Below are positions 44,706 through 53,881 of a DNA stretch of 55,209 nucleotides, one piece after another (position 1 is the stretch's first letter; every line of letters begins with the position of its first letter). The stretch comes from Desulfocapsa sp. (GTDB lineage: Bacteria > Desulfobacterota > Desulfobulbia > Desulfobulbales > Desulfocapsaceae), in the NCBI GenBank assembly GCA_013792135.1, contig VMSP01000165.1, positions 1 to 55,209 on the forward strand, written 5' to 3'. Below the pieces are notes generated by a model. The model saw only the letters and a list, made by a program, of their open reading frames with translations. It ran no database searches and had not been told where the DNA came from. A program made the position numbers and the translations under genes.

Positions 44706-45239
44706 ATGGATGGGATAGGCGAACCACATCTGCAGTTACAAGAAAAAGAAGATGATCCGCGTTTTGTTCGATCTCAAACAATTCTCAAAGATTTTCGTAT
44801 CATCTTTCGCTCGGTGCAGGACCACTCCCGTTGGGTAGAAAAAGAATCAGGGCTCTCTGCTGCACAGTTGTGGATGATATGGGAGTTATTCAATGAGCCA
44901 GGTCTGACGGTTTCCGCTCTGGCCAAGGTGCTTTCCATTCATCAATCCACCTGTAGCAATCTGCTTGACAAGATTCAGAAGAAGGGGCTGGTTTCCCGTG
45001 ATCGTTCCATTGACGATCAAAGGGTCGTGCGTCTCTATCTCACCGAGAAAGGAACTATCTTGCTGGCAAAAGCTCCGCGCCCGGCTCAAGGGGCCTTGTC
45101 TGATGTCTTGCTTCGTTTGCCGGATAATGTTTTGTGCGAATTGGAATCCGGGCTTAATCAATTTATTGATGCCCTGAAAATTGTCGATGAAAAAGCAGGC
45201 ATGTTGCCGATTACCGAAGAAAAAGAAGATCTCAAATAA
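44706..45239 (+). CDS. MarR-family transcriptional regulator, EctR-like candidate
   Basis: 177-residue winged-helix protein: N-terminal helices, SGLSAAQLWMIWELFNEPG, recognition helix IHQSTCSNLLDKIQKKGLV, wing DRSIDDQRVVRLYLTEKG, and C-terminal dimerisation helices. ATG 44706 is chosen because AGGA lies nine bases before it; earlier starts (TTG 44664, ATG 44685) lack an RBS. MarR-type EctR regulates ectoine genes in methylotrophs, and the ect operon begins about 1 kb downstream, so an osmotic-response role is an inference. Confidence 0.88.
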   Translation: MDGIGEPHLQLQEKEDDPRFVRSQTILKDFRIIFRSVQDHSRWVEKESGLSAAQLWMIWELFNEPGLTVSALAKVLSIHQSTCSNLLDKIQKKGLVSRDRSIDDQRVVRLYLTEKGTILLAKAPRPAQGALSDVLLRLPDNVLCELESGLNQFIDALKIVDEKAGMLPITEEKEDLK

Positions 45240-45273
45240 CTTGATGATGGCAAGCGGCCATCATCAAGTTTCT
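45240..45273 (+). terminator. Terminator after the MarR gene
   Basis: CTTGATGATGGC and its perfect complement form a 12-bp stem with a five-base loop, followed by TTTCT. It starts right after the stop codon. Confidence 0.75.
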
Positions 45274-45456
45274 CGAAGGGGTCTTTGCAACTGGGCACAG
45301 CCTTGGTGGCGCCCTTTCTCCACCATAAACTGACCATCTTCTCTCTCGCATTTTTTGATAGTTACCTGGATCGTCTTGCTGCTGAAGTGTGCGCTTGCCA
45401 AGGATTGATTCATGGTATGACTGGCTCTTGTGGAGATTGATTAAGGAGGGTAGGGG

Positions 45457-45905
45457 ATGTATTCCCAACTCAAAATTTTTCTAATATTTTTTGTTTTCCT
45501 TCTCTTTTGTGCCCCTCTTCCGTCTGAAGCCAAGATGGTCAGCATTAACCGGGAAGGGGTCAATATTCGTTCCGGGCCTTCCACCATATCCCAGGTGAAA
45601 TGGAAAGTGGATAAAGGGTTTCCCCTCAAGGTTATTGGCAGCAGGGGCAAGTGGTACAAGGTCCGGGATTTTGAGAATGATGAGGGATGGGTGTATTCAC
45701 CGCTTACCATCCACAAGGCTCATCTGGTCGTCAAAAAACCGGTGATAAATATTCGTAACGGCCCGGTCCCAACTACCGCATTGTCACCCAGGCAAAACAT
45801 GGAGTGGTCTTCCAAACCCTGACAGAGGTCAAGGGCTGGGTCAAGGTACGGCATGAGAGTGGCGTCACCGGTTGGGTGGCCAAGAGACTCCTCTGGGGCT
45901 GGTGA
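45457..45905 (+). pseudogene. Frameshifted tandem SH3-domain secreted protein
   Basis: Paralogue of the intact SH3 protein at 6402. It has RBS AGGAGGG, a signal peptide (ending SEA) and a complete first SH3 domain (VNIRSGPSTISQVKW...). Inside the second domain, near 45767, the frame shifts: after VINIRNGP the original frame stops at 45822, whereas another frame continues NYRIVTQAKHGVVF, WVKVRHESG and ends LLWGW. One inserted base would restore RNGPGPNYR, matching the paralogue's RSGPGPKYS. So a single-base deletion or a sequencing error in a short GC-rich run. Confidence 0.8.
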
Positions 45906-46270
45906 TTCCAGGTTGGAAAAAGATGTGCAGGCCTCTGTCTTTGGTTACTGAAGAGAGGTTGAAAAGAGTAATCGCTAGCGGCGAGAAGTAGAACCATCAA
46001 ACGATTTGTGACCGACTGTAAAGACTTTCCCCCCCTCAGCTACGACAACCCAGCGACAAAAATCGATTCAAAAGAGGCTGTTCTTGTTTCAGGATCTTCG
46101 CTAGGATGATCCCTGGAGTAAACTCCAAATATCCTCGCGAGCAGCTTCCCGACCAGCTGGCTTTTGCCTTTGGGGAAAAAGCAAAGCTGTCTATTCAAAT
46201 TTTCGCATAACGATAACAGTCTGTGGCCGGAAGTGGTGTCAAGCAGGTCGCAGACAGGAGCTGTAAACAT
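45906..46270. other. Region upstream of the ectoine operon
   Basis: 365 bp between the SH3 pseudogene and ectA. It presumably contains the ect promoter, but no well-spaced consensus was found, and no clear copy of the marR operator; CGATTTGTGAC near 46004 resembles only half a site. A 34-codon frame near 46104 was not called. Confidence 0.45.
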
Positions 46271-46762
46271 ATGGATGATCAGATACTTTTCCGTTCGCCG
46301 GCCAGTCACGATGCCACGGCTATGCGCCTTCTGGCCCAGGGCTCTCAGGTTCTTTCAGTCAATTCCACCTATTATTATGCCCTGATGGCCCGTCACTTTC
46401 AGACAACATGTATGGTTGCCGAAGGTGCAGCGTCTCTCTGTGGCTATGTCATCGGCTATTGCCCGCCAGAGCAAGCTGATACCCTGTTTGTCTGGCAGGT
46501 AGGGGTGGCAAGACTGAGCCAAGGGAAGGGGCTTGGTAAAAGGCTGCTCATCTCCCTTCTCCAGCAAAAACGGCCTGATTTCCTGGAGGCCACCATTGCC
46601 CCGGATAACCAGCCTTCAATCAATCTTTTTAGCTCAGTGGCTCGTCATTTCGACACTGACCACACATTTTCCGAGGCACCCTTTTTTAATGAAGAGGATC
46701 TTGGTGCCGGCGAAAAAGGCGAGCATCTCATGCGAATTGGACCTTTTTCATATCATAGTTAA
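46271..46762 (+). CDS. ectA: L-2,4-diaminobutyrate acetyltransferase
   Basis: Second step of ectoine synthesis: N4-acetylation of diaminobutyrate. 163-residue GNAT enzyme with FRSPASHDATAMRLLAQG, TYYYALMARHFQTTCMVAE, the acetyl-CoA loop RLSQGKGLGKRLL and EATIAPDNQPSINLF. ATG 46271 (MDDQILF) is preceded by an AGGAGCTG-like RBS. First gene of ectABC-ask. Confidence 0.93.
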   Translation: MDDQILFRSPASHDATAMRLLAQGSQVLSVNSTYYYALMARHFQTTCMVAEGAASLCGYVIGYCPPEQADTLFVWQVGVARLSQGKGLGKRLLISLLQQKRPDFLEATIAPDNQPSINLFSSVARHFDTDHTFSEAPFFNEEDLGAGEKGEHLMRIGPFSYHS

Positions 46763-46793
46763 CATTCATTCAATCTTTCATATGGAGTAAAAC

Positions 46794-48068
46794 ATGCGTA
46801 TATTCGAGAATATGGAGTCTCAGGTGCGGGGTTATATCCGCTCCTTTCCGGTCATTTTCAGCTCAGCGAAAGGGTCGATCATGACCGATGAATCCGGTAA
46901 GGACTATATTGATTTTTTTGCCGGTGCCGGCACTCTCAATTACGGTCATAATAATGAGCGGCTCAGCAACGCCATGATCGAATATCTCCAGTCGAACGGA
47001 GTTGTTCATGGCCTGGACATGGCCACTACGGCCAAAAAAAACTTTTTGCAGAAGTTCAACGACACCATTCTGGTTCCCCGCAACCTGGAATACAAAATCC
47101 AGTTCACTGGCCCCACCGGGACCAATGCGGTGGAGACTGCCTTGAAACTGGCCCGCATGGTCAAGGGCCGCTCCAATATCGTCTGTTTCACCAATGGCTA
47201 TCACGGCCTGACCATGGGCGCCCTGGCCGTTACCGGCAATAACTTCTACCGTGATGAGGCCTATATAAGTCGTTCCAATGTCTCCTTCTTGCCCTTTGAC
47301 GGCTATATGGGTCCTGATTACAACACCCTTGACCTCTTCCGCAAACTGCTCGTTGACAATTCCAGCGGCCTGGATCTGCCGGCCGCCGTCATCCTCGAGA
47401 CGATCCAGGCCGAGGGTGGTATCCACATCGCCAGTGCCGCCTGGTTAAAGGAGCTTTCGGAAATCTGTAACGAATTTGATATCCTGCTCATTATCGATGA
47501 CATCCAGGTGGGCAATGGTCGCAGCGGTGATTTCTTCAGCTTTGAAGAGGCGGGGATCAGGCCTGATATTATTTGCCTGTCCAAGGCCATCGGTGGCGGT
47601 TTGCCCTTGGCCTTTATCCTCTTTCGCCCCGATCTGGACCAATGGAAACCGGGTGAGCATACAGGTACCTTCCGCGGCAATAACCTGGCCTTTGTTGCCT
47701 CCTATCAGGCCATGCATTATTGGGACAACAACGATCTCTCCGAGGCGGTGAAGTATAAGGGTGCCGTCATAGAAAAAGAGCTGCTGGCCATTAGAGACAA
47801 ATATCCGGAGCTCAATGCCGAGGTGCGAGGACGGGGCATGATTTATGGTCTGGAGATCCTGGAGCGCGGCCTGGCTGGCCAGATTTCCGAGAAATGTTTT
47901 GAGAATGGACTGGTTATTGAGTTGGCCGGTGCGGATGATCAGGTGGTGAAATTTCTGCCGGCCCTGACCATTGATGAAGAAACCCTGCTGCGCGGGATTG
48001 CTATTGTTGACAAGGCCATCGGAGATATTCTGCAGGAGAAGCATGAAAAAAGGACAGGTGAGATGTAA
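46794..48068 (+). CDS. ectB: Diaminobutyrate-2-oxoglutarate aminotransferase
   Basis: First committed step of ectoine synthesis: aspartate semialdehyde plus glutamate to L-2,4-diaminobutyrate. PLP class III aminotransferase of 424 residues: [55 protein letters not shown] and the PLP-Lys in [21 protein letters not shown]. Its last base is shared with the next ATG. Confidence 0.96.
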   Translation: MRIFENMESQVRGYIRSFPVIFSSAKGSIMTDESGKDYIDFFAGAGTLNYGHNNERLSNAMIEYLQSNGVVHGLDMATTAKKNFLQKFNDTILVPRNLEYKIQFTGPTGTNAVETALKLARMVKGRSNIVCFTNGYHGLTMGALAVTGNNFYRDEAYISRSNVSFLPFDGYMGPDYNTLDLFRKLLVDNSSGLDLPAAVILETIQAEGGIHIASAAWLKELSEICNEFDILLIIDDIQVGNGRSGDFFSFEEAGIRPDIICLSKAIGGGLPLAFILFRPDLDQWKPGEHTGTFRGNNLAFVASYQAMHYWDNNDLSEAVKYKGAVIEKELLAIRDKYPELNAEVRGRGMIYGLEILERGLAGQISEKCFENGLVIELAGADDQVVKFLPALTIDEETLLRGIAIVDKAIGDILQEKHEKRTGEM

Positions 48069-48457
48069 TGATCGTTCGCAAGATCAGTGACATAACAGAT
48101 ACGGATCGTGAGGTCAAGGGTGAAGGCTGGACAAGCCGCCGCCTCCTGCTCAAAAAAGACGGCATGGGGTTCTCCTTTCACGAAACCATTATTCCGGCTG
48201 GTGCCACCCTGCACCTCTGGTACAAGCAGCACCTGGAGGCCGTTTATTGCGTGGCCGGTAACGGCAGCATTGAGGATCTGGCCAGCGGTGAGATCCATGC
48301 CATCGAAGACGGTGTCCTCTATGCCTTAAATAACCATGACCGCCATATCCTGCGCGGCGGCAGCGAAGACATGCGCCTGGTCTGCGCCTTCAACCCGCCG
48401 GTGACCGGCCGTGAAACCCACGACAGCGACGGCTCCTATGAACTGGTGGAGGACTGA
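48068..48457 (+). CDS. ectC: Ectoine synthase
   Basis: Cyclises N4-acetyl-diaminobutyrate to ectoine. 129-residue cupin. The iron ligands known for EctC fall at the expected places: Glu57 (KQHLEAVYC), Tyr85 ([10 protein letters not shown]) and His93 (DRHILRGG). Overlaps ectB and ask by one base each. Confidence 0.97.
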   Translation: MIVRKISDITDTDREVKGEGWTSRRLLLKKDGMGFSFHETIIPAGATLHLWYKQHLEAVYCVAGNGSIEDLASGEIHAIEDGVLYALNNHDRHILRGGSEDMRLVCAFNPPVTGRETHDSDGSYELVED

Positions 48458-49872
48458 TGGGTACCCATACCGTTGAAAAAATAGGCGGCACCTCCATGAG
48501 CCAGTTTGGCGATGTTCTTGACAACATCCTGATCGGCACCCGCCGTGAGGAGGCGCTGTATAACCGGATTATCGTGGTTTCCGCCTATGCCGGCATCACC
48601 AATGAACTGCTGGAGCATAAGAAGAGCAGCAAGTCAGGGGTCTATTCGCTCTTTTCCAGTCATGACGACTCGTGGGCCTGGGGTGATGCCATCAGCGGGG
48701 CGGGGCAGAAGATGTGCGCCATTAATAAAGAGTTTGAGCATCTTGGACTGGACATCAGGCAGGCCGATCGCTTTGTCAAAGAACGTATTGAAGGGGTGCG
48801 CAGTTGTCTGCTTGATCTGACCCGTCTCTGCTCCTATGGCCACTTTCAGCTCGACGAACACCTGCTCACTGTGCGCGAGATGCTGTCGGCCATCGGTGAG
48901 GCCCATAGTGCCCATAACAGCTATCTCATCCTCAAACATAAAGGAGTTAATGCCCACTTCGTTGACCTCTCCGGCTGGATGGAGACGGAACAGCTCTCCC
49001 TTGACGAGAAGATCAAAAAATATCTCAGCGATATCGATCTCAGCACCGTCCTGCCCATTGTTACTGGTTACACACAATGCAAGGAGGGGATCATGAATAC
49101 CTATGACCGGGGATATACTGAAATAACCTTCAGCAAGATTGCGGTGCTCACCGAGGCCCGAGAGGGAATTATTCATAAAGAGTATCATCTCAGCAGCGGT
49201 GATCCAAAAATAATAGGGGAAGACAAGGTCGAGGTGATCGGCAATACCAATTATGATGTGGCTGACCAGCTTTCTGATTTAGGTATGGAGGCCATCCATC
49301 CCGGCGCCGCCCGAGGTATGCGCCGCACGGATATCCCACTTCGGATCAAGAATGTTTTTGAGCCGGATCATCCCGGCACCCTGATCACCAATGCCTATAA
49401 AAGTCCCGAGGCTAAAGTGGAAATTATCGCAGGCCGTAAAGGGGTCACCGGTATTGAGGTTTGGGATCAGGATATGGTCGGACGTTGGGATCATGATGCG
49501 GAGCTGTTAACCCATTTCGCCGACCAGAAAATACGCTATCTGGCCAAAGATACCAATGCCAATACCCTTACTCACTATGTGGCTGCCCCCCTGGCCCGTA
49601 TAAAAAAGCTGAGTGATTCGATAAAAAAATCGTTTCCCGCTGCGGATATCATGGTGAAAAAAGTGGCCCTTGTCTCGGCCATCGGCTCCAATATGGCCGA
49701 GACTTGGATTCTGCCCACGGCGGTCCATGCCTTGGCCAATGCCGGCGTGGAAATTCTCGGCCTCCATAAATGTATGCGCCAGGTGGATATTCAGTTTGTT
49801 GTCGAGGAGGATGATTTCGAGAAGGCCATCTGCACCCTGCATCAAAACCTGGTGGAGGCTGGGGGACAATAG
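48457..49872 (+). CDS. ask: Ectoine-cluster aspartate kinase
   Basis: Aspartokinase of the Ask_Ect type, supplying aspartyl phosphate for ectoine and thought to escape feedback control. 471 residues: N-terminal VEKIGGTSMSQFGDVLD, GYTQCKEGIMNTYDRGYTEITFSKIAV substrate region split over about residues 195-230, and C-terminal ACT-like segments with KVALVSAIGSNMAET. Overlaps ectC by one base. Confidence 0.93.
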   Translation: MGTHTVEKIGGTSMSQFGDVLDNILIGTRREEALYNRIIVVSAYAGITNELLEHKKSSKSGVYSLFSSHDDSWAWGDAISGAGQKMCAINKEFEHLGLDIRQADRFVKERIEGVRSCLLDLTRLCSYGHFQLDEHLLTVREMLSAIGEAHSAHNSYLILKHKGVNAHFVDLSGWMETEQLSLDEKIKKYLSDIDLSTVLPIVTGYTQCKEGIMNTYDRGYTEITFSKIAVLTEAREGIIHKEYHLSSGDPKIIGEDKVEVIGNTNYDVADQLSDLGMEAIHPGAARGMRRTDIPLRIKNVFEPDHPGTLITNAYKSPEAKVEIIAGRKGVTGIEVWDQDMVGRWDHDAELLTHFADQKIRYLAKDTNANTLTHYVAAPLARIKKLSDSIKKSFPAADIMVKKVALVSAIGSNMAETWILPTAVHALANAGVEILGLHKCMRQVDIQFVVEEDDFEKAICTLHQNLVEAGGQ

Positions 49873-49873
49873 G

Positions 49874-51427
49874 ATGAACATGCTGCATGTCGCGGAAAAT
49901 GCTTATAACAGCAACCAGGGGGCAGCAATCCTGTTCATTGTCGTTGTCTTTGCCTGGCTTCCTGGCAGCCATTTACCGATATGGCGCCGCCAACAGGAGC
50001 GCTTTCCTCTCTTTCTCGCCCTCCTTGACCTGATTTTTGCCCCTCTGGCTGTCGTTCTTTTCTTTACGATTCTCAAGAGTGTCCTTGGCCCTGATTTCTG
50101 GGCGGGCCATGCTAGATCGTTGACCGGCATCTTTTATCTTGCCCTCTGTCTGACCATAAGCTGGTTTGTGGCCAAGGGGGGATACGCTTTTGTCTCCCGT
50201 CGTTATATTGGTGAACGGAGTTCCCACTCGCAATCTATTCCTGGTTTGTTGCGCAGTGTGATCTACGGCACTGCCCTGATTATTGGTGTCGGCTTATTTC
50301 TGTGGGCTCAGGGCTATTCCTTGACCGGGATATGGATATCTACCGGCCTGTTAACGGCTCTCATCGGTTTTGCCCTGCAGCAGACCCTTGGAGATTTTTT
50401 TTCCGGGCTGGCTCTGGGGCTTGAGGGCTCCTTTCGGATCGGCGACTGGCTGCAGCTTGAGAACGGCACAGAGGGCCAGGTTGTTGATCTGAACTGGCGC
50501 GCCACCTGGTTGCGCTGTTGGGATAACACGACTCAGGTTATCCCCAACGCCAAACTGGCGGGGGAGGGCTTTAAAAACCTGCATGGGGATCGTCATCAAT
50601 ATCGGCCCTGGTATTATGTAAAGATTGCCGGTGAGGTTGATCCCCGTTTCGCCAAAGAGCTTTTGCTTGAGGCGGCCTTTAACTGCAAAAATGTCCTGAA
50701 GAATCCCGCGCCGATTATCCGCCTGACAAATGCCTCAACCTTGCCCTATACCTATATGCTGTGGGTCTCGTTTGCCAATTATCCTGCCATGTTCCGGGGA
50801 CGAGAGGAACTCTACCGGGAAATTCATTATGTTCTCCAACGGGCCGGAGTGACACCTGCTGCTGAGATTCATGAATGGCGCGGTCGGAAAGCGAAGATAC
50901 CCATAGCTGAGCCGCCAACGATTCAGCTTGCCCTCAGGAGTCTGGAGCTTTTTTACAGTCTGGAAGAAGAGGAGATCGAACAGCTTGCCATGGCCAGTCA
51001 GCAGGTTCACTATGATGTGGGCAGTACCATTTTGCTGGAAGGAGATGGTCGTGACGCCCTCGATATTGTGGCCAGTGGTATCGTTGACTCCCAGATAGAA
51101 TTGCCGAATGGAGAGCTGGTAAAAACAGGTGAATTTGCGGCGGGCCAATATTTCGGCCTTCTCTCCATGTTTACCGATCAGCCAGCTCTCTTTAACTATA
51201 CGGCCCAGACCGATGTCACCTTGATAAGGGTTGATTTGGATTGTATTCAGGATGTATTAAAACGTCACCATGAGTTAGCTGACCGTTACGCCATTATTAT
51301 CAAACAACGGCTCGACGAAGCGGAACTTTTACGAACACCCTATAGCCAGGCGGCCTCGACAACAGCGACCCTGCAACAGGTCAAGCGCCTTGTCAAAAAA
51401 TTTATAATGAGCGGCAGACCTGTCTGA
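49874..51427 (+). CDS. MscS-family mechanosensitive channel with C-terminal cyclic-nucleotide-binding domain
   Basis: 517 residues. About four or five membrane helices up to residue 175; the last matches the MscS pore helix (LIGFALQQTLGDFFSGLALGLEG), followed by the beta domain GSFRIGDWLQLENGTEGQVVDL and VIPNAKL. A CNB domain is near 355-480 (VGSTILLEGDGRDALDIVASG, GEFAAGQYFGLLSMFTDQPALF). ATG 49874 starts one base after the ask stop, with GGGGA as RBS, so it is part of the ect operon. Role inferred: solute release on osmotic downshift, gated by nucleotide. The CNB lacks a clear full cyclic-nucleotide pocket (no RxA motif noted), so binding is unproven. Confidence 0.9.
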   Translation: MNMLHVAENAYNSNQGAAILFIVVVFAWLPGSHLPIWRRQQERFPLFLALLDLIFAPLAVVLFFTILKSVLGPDFWAGHARSLTGIFYLALCLTISWFVAKGGYAFVSRRYIGERSSHSQSIPGLLRSVIYGTALIIGVGLFLWAQGYSLTGIWISTGLLTALIGFALQQTLGDFFSGLALGLEGSFRIGDWLQLENGTEGQVVDLNWRATWLRCWDNTTQVIPNAKLAGEGFKNLHGDRHQYRPWYYVKIAGEVDPRFAKELLLEAAFNCKNVLKNPAPIIRLTNASTLPYTYMLWVSFANYPAMFRGREELYREIHYVLQRAGVTPAAEIHEWRGRKAKIPIAEPPTIQLALRSLELFYSLEEEEIEQLAMASQQVHYDVGSTILLEGDGRDALDIVASGIVDSQIELPNGELVKTGEFAAGQYFGLLSMFTDQPALFNYTAQTDVTLIRVDLDCIQDVLKRHHELADRYAIIIKQRLDEAELLRTPYSQAASTTATLQQVKRLVKKFIMSGRPV

Positions 51428-51447
51428 CCCTGCAGCACCTTCCGAGC

Positions 51448-51484
51448 GAGTGGCTTTCATTCCAGAAAGCCACTCCCCCCTTTT
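51448..51484 (+). terminator. Terminator of the ect-mscS operon
   Basis: GAGTGGCTTTC and GAAAGCCACTC form an 11-bp stem with a six-base loop; CCCCC and then TTTT follow. It lies 20 bp past the channel stop. Confidence 0.75.
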
Positions 51485-51653
51485 ATCTTTATTCCTCTAT
51501 CTTTCCAAAACGAAGATGATATACTGCTTGTCAGGAGGCGATCTTTATCCTAAAGCCTTGGACCAAGGCAGTATTGGGCAGTTTCAGGCGTGAAGGGCGA
51601 TCTGCGAGCATGTAAATCCTCAAATTCCGTTTATATCAATTTGTTCAGGCCCC

Positions 51654-52340
51654 ATGAAACAAGCCACTATCAACAAGATTATCATTGTTGTTGCTATCTT
51701 ACTGCTGATTCTGTTGTTTAAGATTCTGCATCTTGATCAGTATCTGACCCTTTCTTATCTTAAGGAATCACGAGAACAGTTTTCCCTGCTCTATGCCGAG
51801 CGGACCGGTCTGGTCATTGCTGGCTATATGCTGATCTATATCCTGGCCACCGCCTTGTCTCTGCCCGGGGCGGTGATCCTGACCCTGGCCGGGGGTGCCC
51901 TCTTTGGTCTGGTCACGGGGACCATAGTCATCTCTTTTGCCTCGACCATAGGGGCAACCCTGGCCTGTATGGTCTCCAGGTTCCTGCTTCGTGACTGGGT
52001 TCAGGCACGGTTTGGCGAAAAACTAGAGCGGATTAATGAGGGTATTGAGCAGGAAGGCGGTTTTTATCTCTTTACCCTGCGGCTGATCCCGGTTTTTCCT
52101 TTCTTTGTCATTAATCTGGCCATGGGCCTGACCAGGATCAAGCTTTCCACCTATTACTGGGTCTCGCAGCTTGGTATGTTGCCAGGAACGCTTGTCTATG
52201 TGAACGCCGGCAAAGAGCTGGGTAAACTGGAAACACTGGCCGGGATCCTGTCGCCGAGCCTGATCTTTTCCTTTGTCCTGTTGGGGCTGTTTCCGATTAC
52301 GGTTAAGAAGATCGTGGGTCGGATTAAAAGGAAAGAGTGA
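51654..52340 (+). CDS. TVP38/TMEM64 (DedA-like) membrane protein
   Basis: 228 residues with six or so helices and the SNARE-associated domain signature: LATALSLPGAVILTLAGGALFGLVTG, then FLLRDWVQARFGEKL, and FTLRLIPVFPFFVINLAMGLTRI. Members are implicated in lipid scrambling or membrane homeostasis. It precedes the FAD reductase by 73 bp, a pairing I recall in other bacteria, suggesting linked function. Confidence 0.88.
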   Translation: MKQATINKIIIVVAILLLILLFKILHLDQYLTLSYLKESREQFSLLYAERTGLVIAGYMLIYILATALSLPGAVILTLAGGALFGLVTGTIVISFASTIGATLACMVSRFLLRDWVQARFGEKLERINEGIEQEGGFYLFTLRLIPVFPFFVINLAMGLTRIKLSTYYWVSQLGMLPGTLVYVNAGKELGKLETLAGILSPSLIFSFVLLGLFPITVKKIVGRIKRKE

Positions 52341-52413
52341 CTTATCAAGGGCTGGTTTTGTTGTTCTTTCAGTCTTTTGTTTGCATACCTCAATTTTACA
52401 AGGATGAGAACCC

Positions 52414-53874
52414 ATGGCAACGTATGATTACGATCTGGGTGTGATTGGCGGCGGGGCAGCAGGCCTGACCGTGGCTTCCGGGGCCTCCCAGTTGGGGGCC
52501 AGGACCCTGCTTATTGAAAAGGAGCCTTCACTTGGCGGCGATTGCCTCCATTTTGGCTGCGTGCCGTCCAAGACCCTGATCCACTCTGCCAGGCTCTATC
52601 ATAGCCTGAAAAGCTGCTCGCGTTTCGGCCTGCCGGAAGTGGACATGAAAGAGGTCGATTTTTCCAGAATAGCAGAGCGGATCAGGTCGGTGATTGCGGT
52701 CATCCAGGAACATGATTCCGTGGAACGCTTCTGTCGCCTGGGTGTGGAGGTCAGGTTCGGTGCCCCCCGTTTTGTTGATGAACATCAGATCGAGCTGGGC
52801 TCCAAACGGATTTCAGCCAGATCGTGGGTCATAGCCACAGGTTCCTCTTCGGCCCTTCCCCACGGTGCTGCCCTGCAGAATATTCCCTATATTACCAATA
52901 AAGAGATCTTCACGCTCGACCGACTGCCTGCCTCCCTTGTGGTCCTTGGGGCTGGCCCCATTGCCATAGAGATGGCTCAGTCCTTCTGCCGTCTTGGTTC
53001 AAGGGTGACGGTGATTCAGCGTTCCGGTCAGATCCTGAGCAAGGAGGATAAAGATCTGGCCGATGGGGTGATGGAGGTCATGGAGTCAGAAGGGGTTCGC
53101 TTCATGCTCAATACCACCGTTATCGGAGCCAGGACTGTGGGAAACAAGCAGGAACTTGTGCTGGCCACCCAGGCGGGTGAAAAGACGATCCAGGCCGAGA
53201 CCGTGCTGGTGGCCCAGGGACGCAGACCCAATATCGACGGCCTGGGGTTGACGGAGATTGGTGTTGCCCATAGCGCTAGGGGGATTACAGTGGATGAGCG
53301 GATGCGTACCAGTCACAGCCATATCTATGCCCCGGGGGATGTGAACGGGAACTTCCAGTTTACCCATGCCGCCGGTCATGAAGGGGGAATCGTGGTTACC
53401 AACGCCATCTTCCGTCTGCCTCGCAAGGTCAATAGTCGCTGGATGCCTTGGTGTACCTACTGCGACCCGGAACTGGCCTCCATCGGTATGAATGAGAAAA
53501 GGGCCAAAGAGGCCGGGATTTCGTATACCGTCTGGACCGAGGAATTTTCTGCCAATGACCGGGCCCTGGCCCAGGGCGAGGGGCTTGGCAAATTAAAGAT
53601 GCTTCTTGATGAAAAGGAAAAACCCCTGGGGGTACAGATCCTTGGGCCGTCGGCTGGAGAGCTTCTGGCTGAATGGGTGGCGATCCTTAACAGCGGCATG
53701 AAGCTTTCCTCCCTTGCCGGGGCCATCCATCCCTATCCAACGCTGAGCGAGATCAATAAACGGGTGGCAGGTTCCTATCTCTCACCCAAGATCTTTTCGC
53801 CCACAGTGCGCAAGGGACTGAAGCTGATCTTTCAATTGAAGGGCTCTGCCTGCAACCCCAGTTCAAAGATTTGA
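52414..53874 (+). CDS. Mercuric-reductase-like pyridine nucleotide-disulfide oxidoreductase
   Basis: 486-residue flavoprotein: FAD motif GVIGGGAAGLTVA, redox pair in GGDCLHFGCVPSKT, NAD motif VVLGAGPIAIEMAQ, and IYAPGDVNG near the C-terminal FAD site. The C-terminal interface has HPYPTLSEINK with catalytic His. No N-terminal metal-binding HMA domain and no vicinal C-terminal Cys pair is seen, so mercury reduction is doubtful; a dihydrolipoamide-type or thiol-disulfide role is possible. Confidence 0.87.
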   Translation: MATYDYDLGVIGGGAAGLTVASGASQLGARTLLIEKEPSLGGDCLHFGCVPSKTLIHSARLYHSLKSCSRFGLPEVDMKEVDFSRIAERIRSVIAVIQEHDSVERFCRLGVEVRFGAPRFVDEHQIELGSKRISARSWVIATGSSSALPHGAALQNIPYITNKEIFTLDRLPASLVVLGAGPIAIEMAQSFCRLGSRVTVIQRSGQILSKEDKDLADGVMEVMESEGVRFMLNTTVIGARTVGNKQELVLATQAGEKTIQAETVLVAQGRRPNIDGLGLTEIGVAHSARGITVDERMRTSHSHIYAPGDVNGNFQFTHAAGHEGGIVVTNAIFRLPRKVNSRWMPWCTYCDPELASIGMNEKRAKEAGISYTVWTEEFSANDRALAQGEGLGKLKMLLDEKEKPLGVQILGPSAGELLAEWVAILNSGMKLSSLAGAIHPYPTLSEINKRVAGSYLSPKIFSPTVRKGLKLIFQLKGSACNPSSKI

Positions 53875-53881
53875 CGGATCG

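Noticed and set aside
46104-46208. 34-codon frame upstream of ectA (MIPGVNSKYP...)
   Set aside because: Short, no RBS and not a family I recognise; upstream in-frame codons are open only briefly.
46040-46309. 89-codon minus-strand frame upstream of ectA
   Set aside because: Overlaps the ectA start, composition looks like a shadow, and no RBS or family is visible.
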